NCBI GenBank assembly: GCA_035354435.1
Contig: DAOQAY010000143.1
Span: forward strand, 1-7,263
Length of the DNA: 7,263 nucleotides
Direction of reading: 5' to 3'
Source of the DNA: JAKLDO01 sp035354435
Lineage (GTDB): Bacteria > UBP6 > UBA1177
Shown: one piece after another, positions 6,345 through 7,263 of the stretch
How positions within the stretch are numbered: position 1 is the first letter of the stretch
How the letters are laid out: every line of letters starts with the position of its first letter
The notes under the pieces: generated by a model
What the model was told of the DNA's origin: nothing
Database searches by the model: none
The model's input: only the letters and a program-made list of their open reading frames with translations
Position numbers and translations under genes: made by a program

Positions 6345-6719
6345 ATGAGAACAGTTTTTTCAAAAAATTCTACAAAAGAGAAACGAAAGTTGTTGCGTGA
6401 GAGCCAGACTGATCCTGAAAGAATATTGTGGAACCGAATAAGAAACCGGCAGTTGATGAACCTTAAATTTCGGCGTCAGCACGGAATAGGTGAATATATT
6501 GCAGATTTTTACTGTTCTGACATTAAACTGGTTATAGAAATTGACGGATCTCATCACTACACTGAGGATGGAAAAGAGTATGATTCCTTGCGGGAAGAAT
6601 TTATGCAAAGCCTTGGCATCAGAACTGTCAGATTTTCAAACACAGAAATCATTAATGAAATTGAAAAAGTGCTTCAGAGAATAATAGATAAAAGTCATCA
6701 TCACCCTCACCCGACCTGA
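6345..6719 (+). CDS. DUF559 endonuclease-like protein (Vsr/PD-(D/E)XK fold)
   Basis: A 124-residue protein of the DUF559 family, related in fold to very-short-patch-repair and other PD-(D/E)XK nucleases; its substrate and role are not established. The conserved pieces appear in order: FRRQHGIGEYIADF (42-55, with Asp54), VIEIDGSHH (63-71, with Glu65 and Asp67), YDSLREE (79-85) and the family end GIRTVRFSNTEI (91-102). The likely active-site residues Asp54 and Glu65 are therefore intact and the gene is not visibly decayed. Length is normal for the family. The last residues (HHHPHPT) and the stop are encoded by the right-hand repeat rather than by the conserved domain. It is the only gene inside the inverted-repeat unit. 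It could be a mobile-element nuclease or a stand-alone repair enzyme; I favour the former because of the flanking repeats. Confidence 0.88.
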   Translation: MRTVFSKNSTKEKRKLLRESQTDPERILWNRIRNRQLMNLKFRRQHGIGEYIADFYCSDIKLVIEIDGSHHYTEDGKEYDSLREEFMQSLGIRTVRFSNTEIINEIEKVLQRIIDKSHHHPHPT

Positions 6720-6794
6720 TGGTCGACCTCTCCCTGACAAGGAGAGGTTGTAATTGCTCCTTCTCCTTTTGAGGGAGAAGGTTGGGTTGAGGGT
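6703..6794 (+). repeat. Multi-hairpin GC-rich repeat at the right end of the DUF559 unit
   Basis: A closing stem (6703-6712 with 6785-6794, 9 of 10 paired) can enclose three hairpins: CGACC/GGTCG (6712-6716, 6721-6725; 4-base loop; shares base 6712 with the closing stem), ACCTCTCC/GGAGAGGT (6726-6733, 6741-6748; 7-base loop) and CCTTCTCC/GGAGAAGG (6759-6766, 6774-6781; 7-base loop). The layout is cloverleaf-like in DNA but is not a tRNA: it has no T-loop or anticodon-arm signatures. Confidence 0.7.
6757..6793 (-). repeat. Right terminal inverted repeat of the DUF559 unit
   Basis: Partner of 6193-6229 in opposite orientation, 36 of 37 identical. It forms the third hairpin and half of the closing stem of the larger structure. 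Confidence 0.9.
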
Positions 6795-6811
6795 CGAGCC
6801 TTCCGGAATAA

Positions 6812-6829
6812 GGGTCATAAACTTGACCC
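6812..6829. promoter_or_regulatory. Perfect 6-6-6 palindrome over the ridA -35
   Basis: GGGTCA (6812-6817), six bases, then TGACCC (6824-6829). The right arm covers five of the six -35 bases (6823-6828), a position typical of a repressor site. The binding protein cannot be named from the sequence. Confidence 0.4.
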
Positions 6830-6850
6830 AATTTTCGGCGGAGCTATAGT
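6823..6850 (+). promoter_or_regulatory. Sigma70-like promoter of ridA
   Basis: TTGACC (6823-6828) and TATAGT (6845-6850) are 16 bases apart, each with five of six consensus bases. The leader would be about 40 bases. The promoter lies outside the DUF559 unit, so ridA expression does not need read-through from it. Confidence 0.6.
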
Positions 6851-6895
6851 GTTGAGGTACATTTTATGAAGTTTCGATGAATTCTGGAGGGAAAC

Positions 6896-7263
6896 ATGAA
6901 AAGGATTATCAAGTGTGCAACGGCTCCTGCGGCAATAGGACCTTACAGTCAGGCAGTTGAGATCAACGGAACTCTTTATATTTCAGGGCAGTTACCTGTT
7001 GATGTTACGACTGGAAAAATTGTTGAGGGCGGAATCAAGGAACAGACGGGAATGGTTCTGAAAAATATCGGTGAAATATTGAAAGAGGCGGGATATGGTT
7101 TTGAAGATGTCGTAAAATGTACTGTTCTGCTCTCAGATATGAATAATTTCAAGGAGATGAATGAGATCTACGGCTGGTTTTATACCGTCAATCCTCCGGC
7201 AAGAGCAGCTTATCAGGTCGTCAAGCTTCCGCTTGGAGCAATGATCGAAATTGAAACTATTGC
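6896..7263 (+). CDS. ridA: RidA family enamine/imine deaminase (3' end missing)
   Basis: RidA proteins hydrolyse reactive 2-aminoacrylate and related enamines/imines, made by PLP enzymes such as threonine dehydratase, to 2-keto acids and ammonia in the cytosol. The 122 codons present cover nearly the whole protein; E. coli RidA has 128 residues. Key family features are present: IGPYSQAVEING (14-25, with Tyr17), YISGQLPVD (28-36), PPARAAYQVVKLPLGA (100-115) with the carboxylate-binding Arg103, and IEIETI (117-122) with Glu120. These residues predict an active deaminase rather than a non-catalytic YjgF relative. GGAGGG (6886-6891), 4 bases before the ATG, fixes the start. It follows the DUF559 unit but has its own promoter, so the two are probably unrelated in function. 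Confidence 0.95.
   Translation, partial: MKRIIKCATAPAAIGPYSQAVEINGTLYISGQLPVDVTTGKIVEGGIKEQTGMVLKNIGEILKEAGYGFEDVVKCTVLLSDMNNFKEMNEIYGWFYTVNPPARAAYQVVKLPLGAMIEIETI

Larger units (their letters stand above)
6191..6794. mobile_element. Candidate DUF559 unit bounded by inverted repeats
   Basis: About 600 bases containing one gene (DUF559) between terminal inverted repeats (6193-6229 and 6757-6793), with extra GC-rich hairpins on the right side. The repeats stand out from the AT-rich surroundings. No target-site duplication is obvious at the edges and no transposase is present, so movement is inferred, not shown. It sits between the promoter of the araC-type gene and the promoter of ridA without destroying either. 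Confidence 0.4.

Noticed and set aside
6193..6793. CRISPR array
   Set aside because: There are only two main copies, in opposite orientation, about 530 bases apart with a gene between. There is no regular spacer pattern and no cas gene.
6703..6794. tRNA or structured RNA gene in the cloverleaf-like region
   Set aside because: Stem lengths and loops do not match a tRNA, there is no GTTC-type T-loop, and one arm is the inverted repeat also found at 6193-6229.
6636..6818. Minus-strand 60-residue frame over the right repeat
   Set aside because: It crosses the 3' end of DUF559 and the hairpins in antisense. Its composition reflects the repeat and it has no start signal.

Overview
The window looks like a piece of a draft or metagenome-derived scaffold from a moderately AT-rich, AGA-using, Gram-negative (two-membrane) bacterium. 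The support is a lipoprotein, a TonB-like envelope protein, YajC/SecD and a 100-base run of N that joins two contigs. AgmX/PglI-type tail proteins are best known from myxobacteria and other former Deltaproteobacteria, and 7TM-AraC regulators are common in the Bacteroidetes and related groups. The sequence alone does not settle the phylum.

Layout. From the left edge to about 6.1 kb everything is on the minus strand. Read in the direction of transcription (right to left) the order is: a seven-TM AraC-family regulator behind a good sigma70-like promoter; a weak terminator-like hairpin; a YfbK-family von Willebrand A (VWA) lipoprotein; a TonB-like protein with an AgmX/PglI C-terminal domain; then yajC and secD, two accessory genes of the Sec translocon (secD is cut by the left edge). 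From about 6.2 kb everything reads on the plus strand: a small DUF559 (Vsr/PD-(D/E)XK-like) nuclease gene enclosed by a 37-bp inverted repeat and GC-rich hairpins, then ridA with its own promoter (cut by the right edge).

How the genes fit together. The VWA lipoprotein and the TonB-like protein share a 35-residue Gly-rich block (26 of 35 identical, no gaps) and an upstream GRVGxKKS motif, so they appear to be a functional pair in the envelope. The N gap between them looks false: the 55 bases on each side are identical, which fits two contigs that overlap by one assembly k-mer. Collapsing the repeat leaves 11 bases between the two genes, with the downstream Shine-Dalgarno inside. The membrane AraC protein just upstream could control the pair, but this is inference.

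Most worth following up: (1) the DUF559 gene with matching terminal repeats, whose stop codon lies inside the repeat, which resembles a small REP-like mobile unit; (2) the shared module of the VWA/TonB-like pair; (3) the overlap artefact at the gap.
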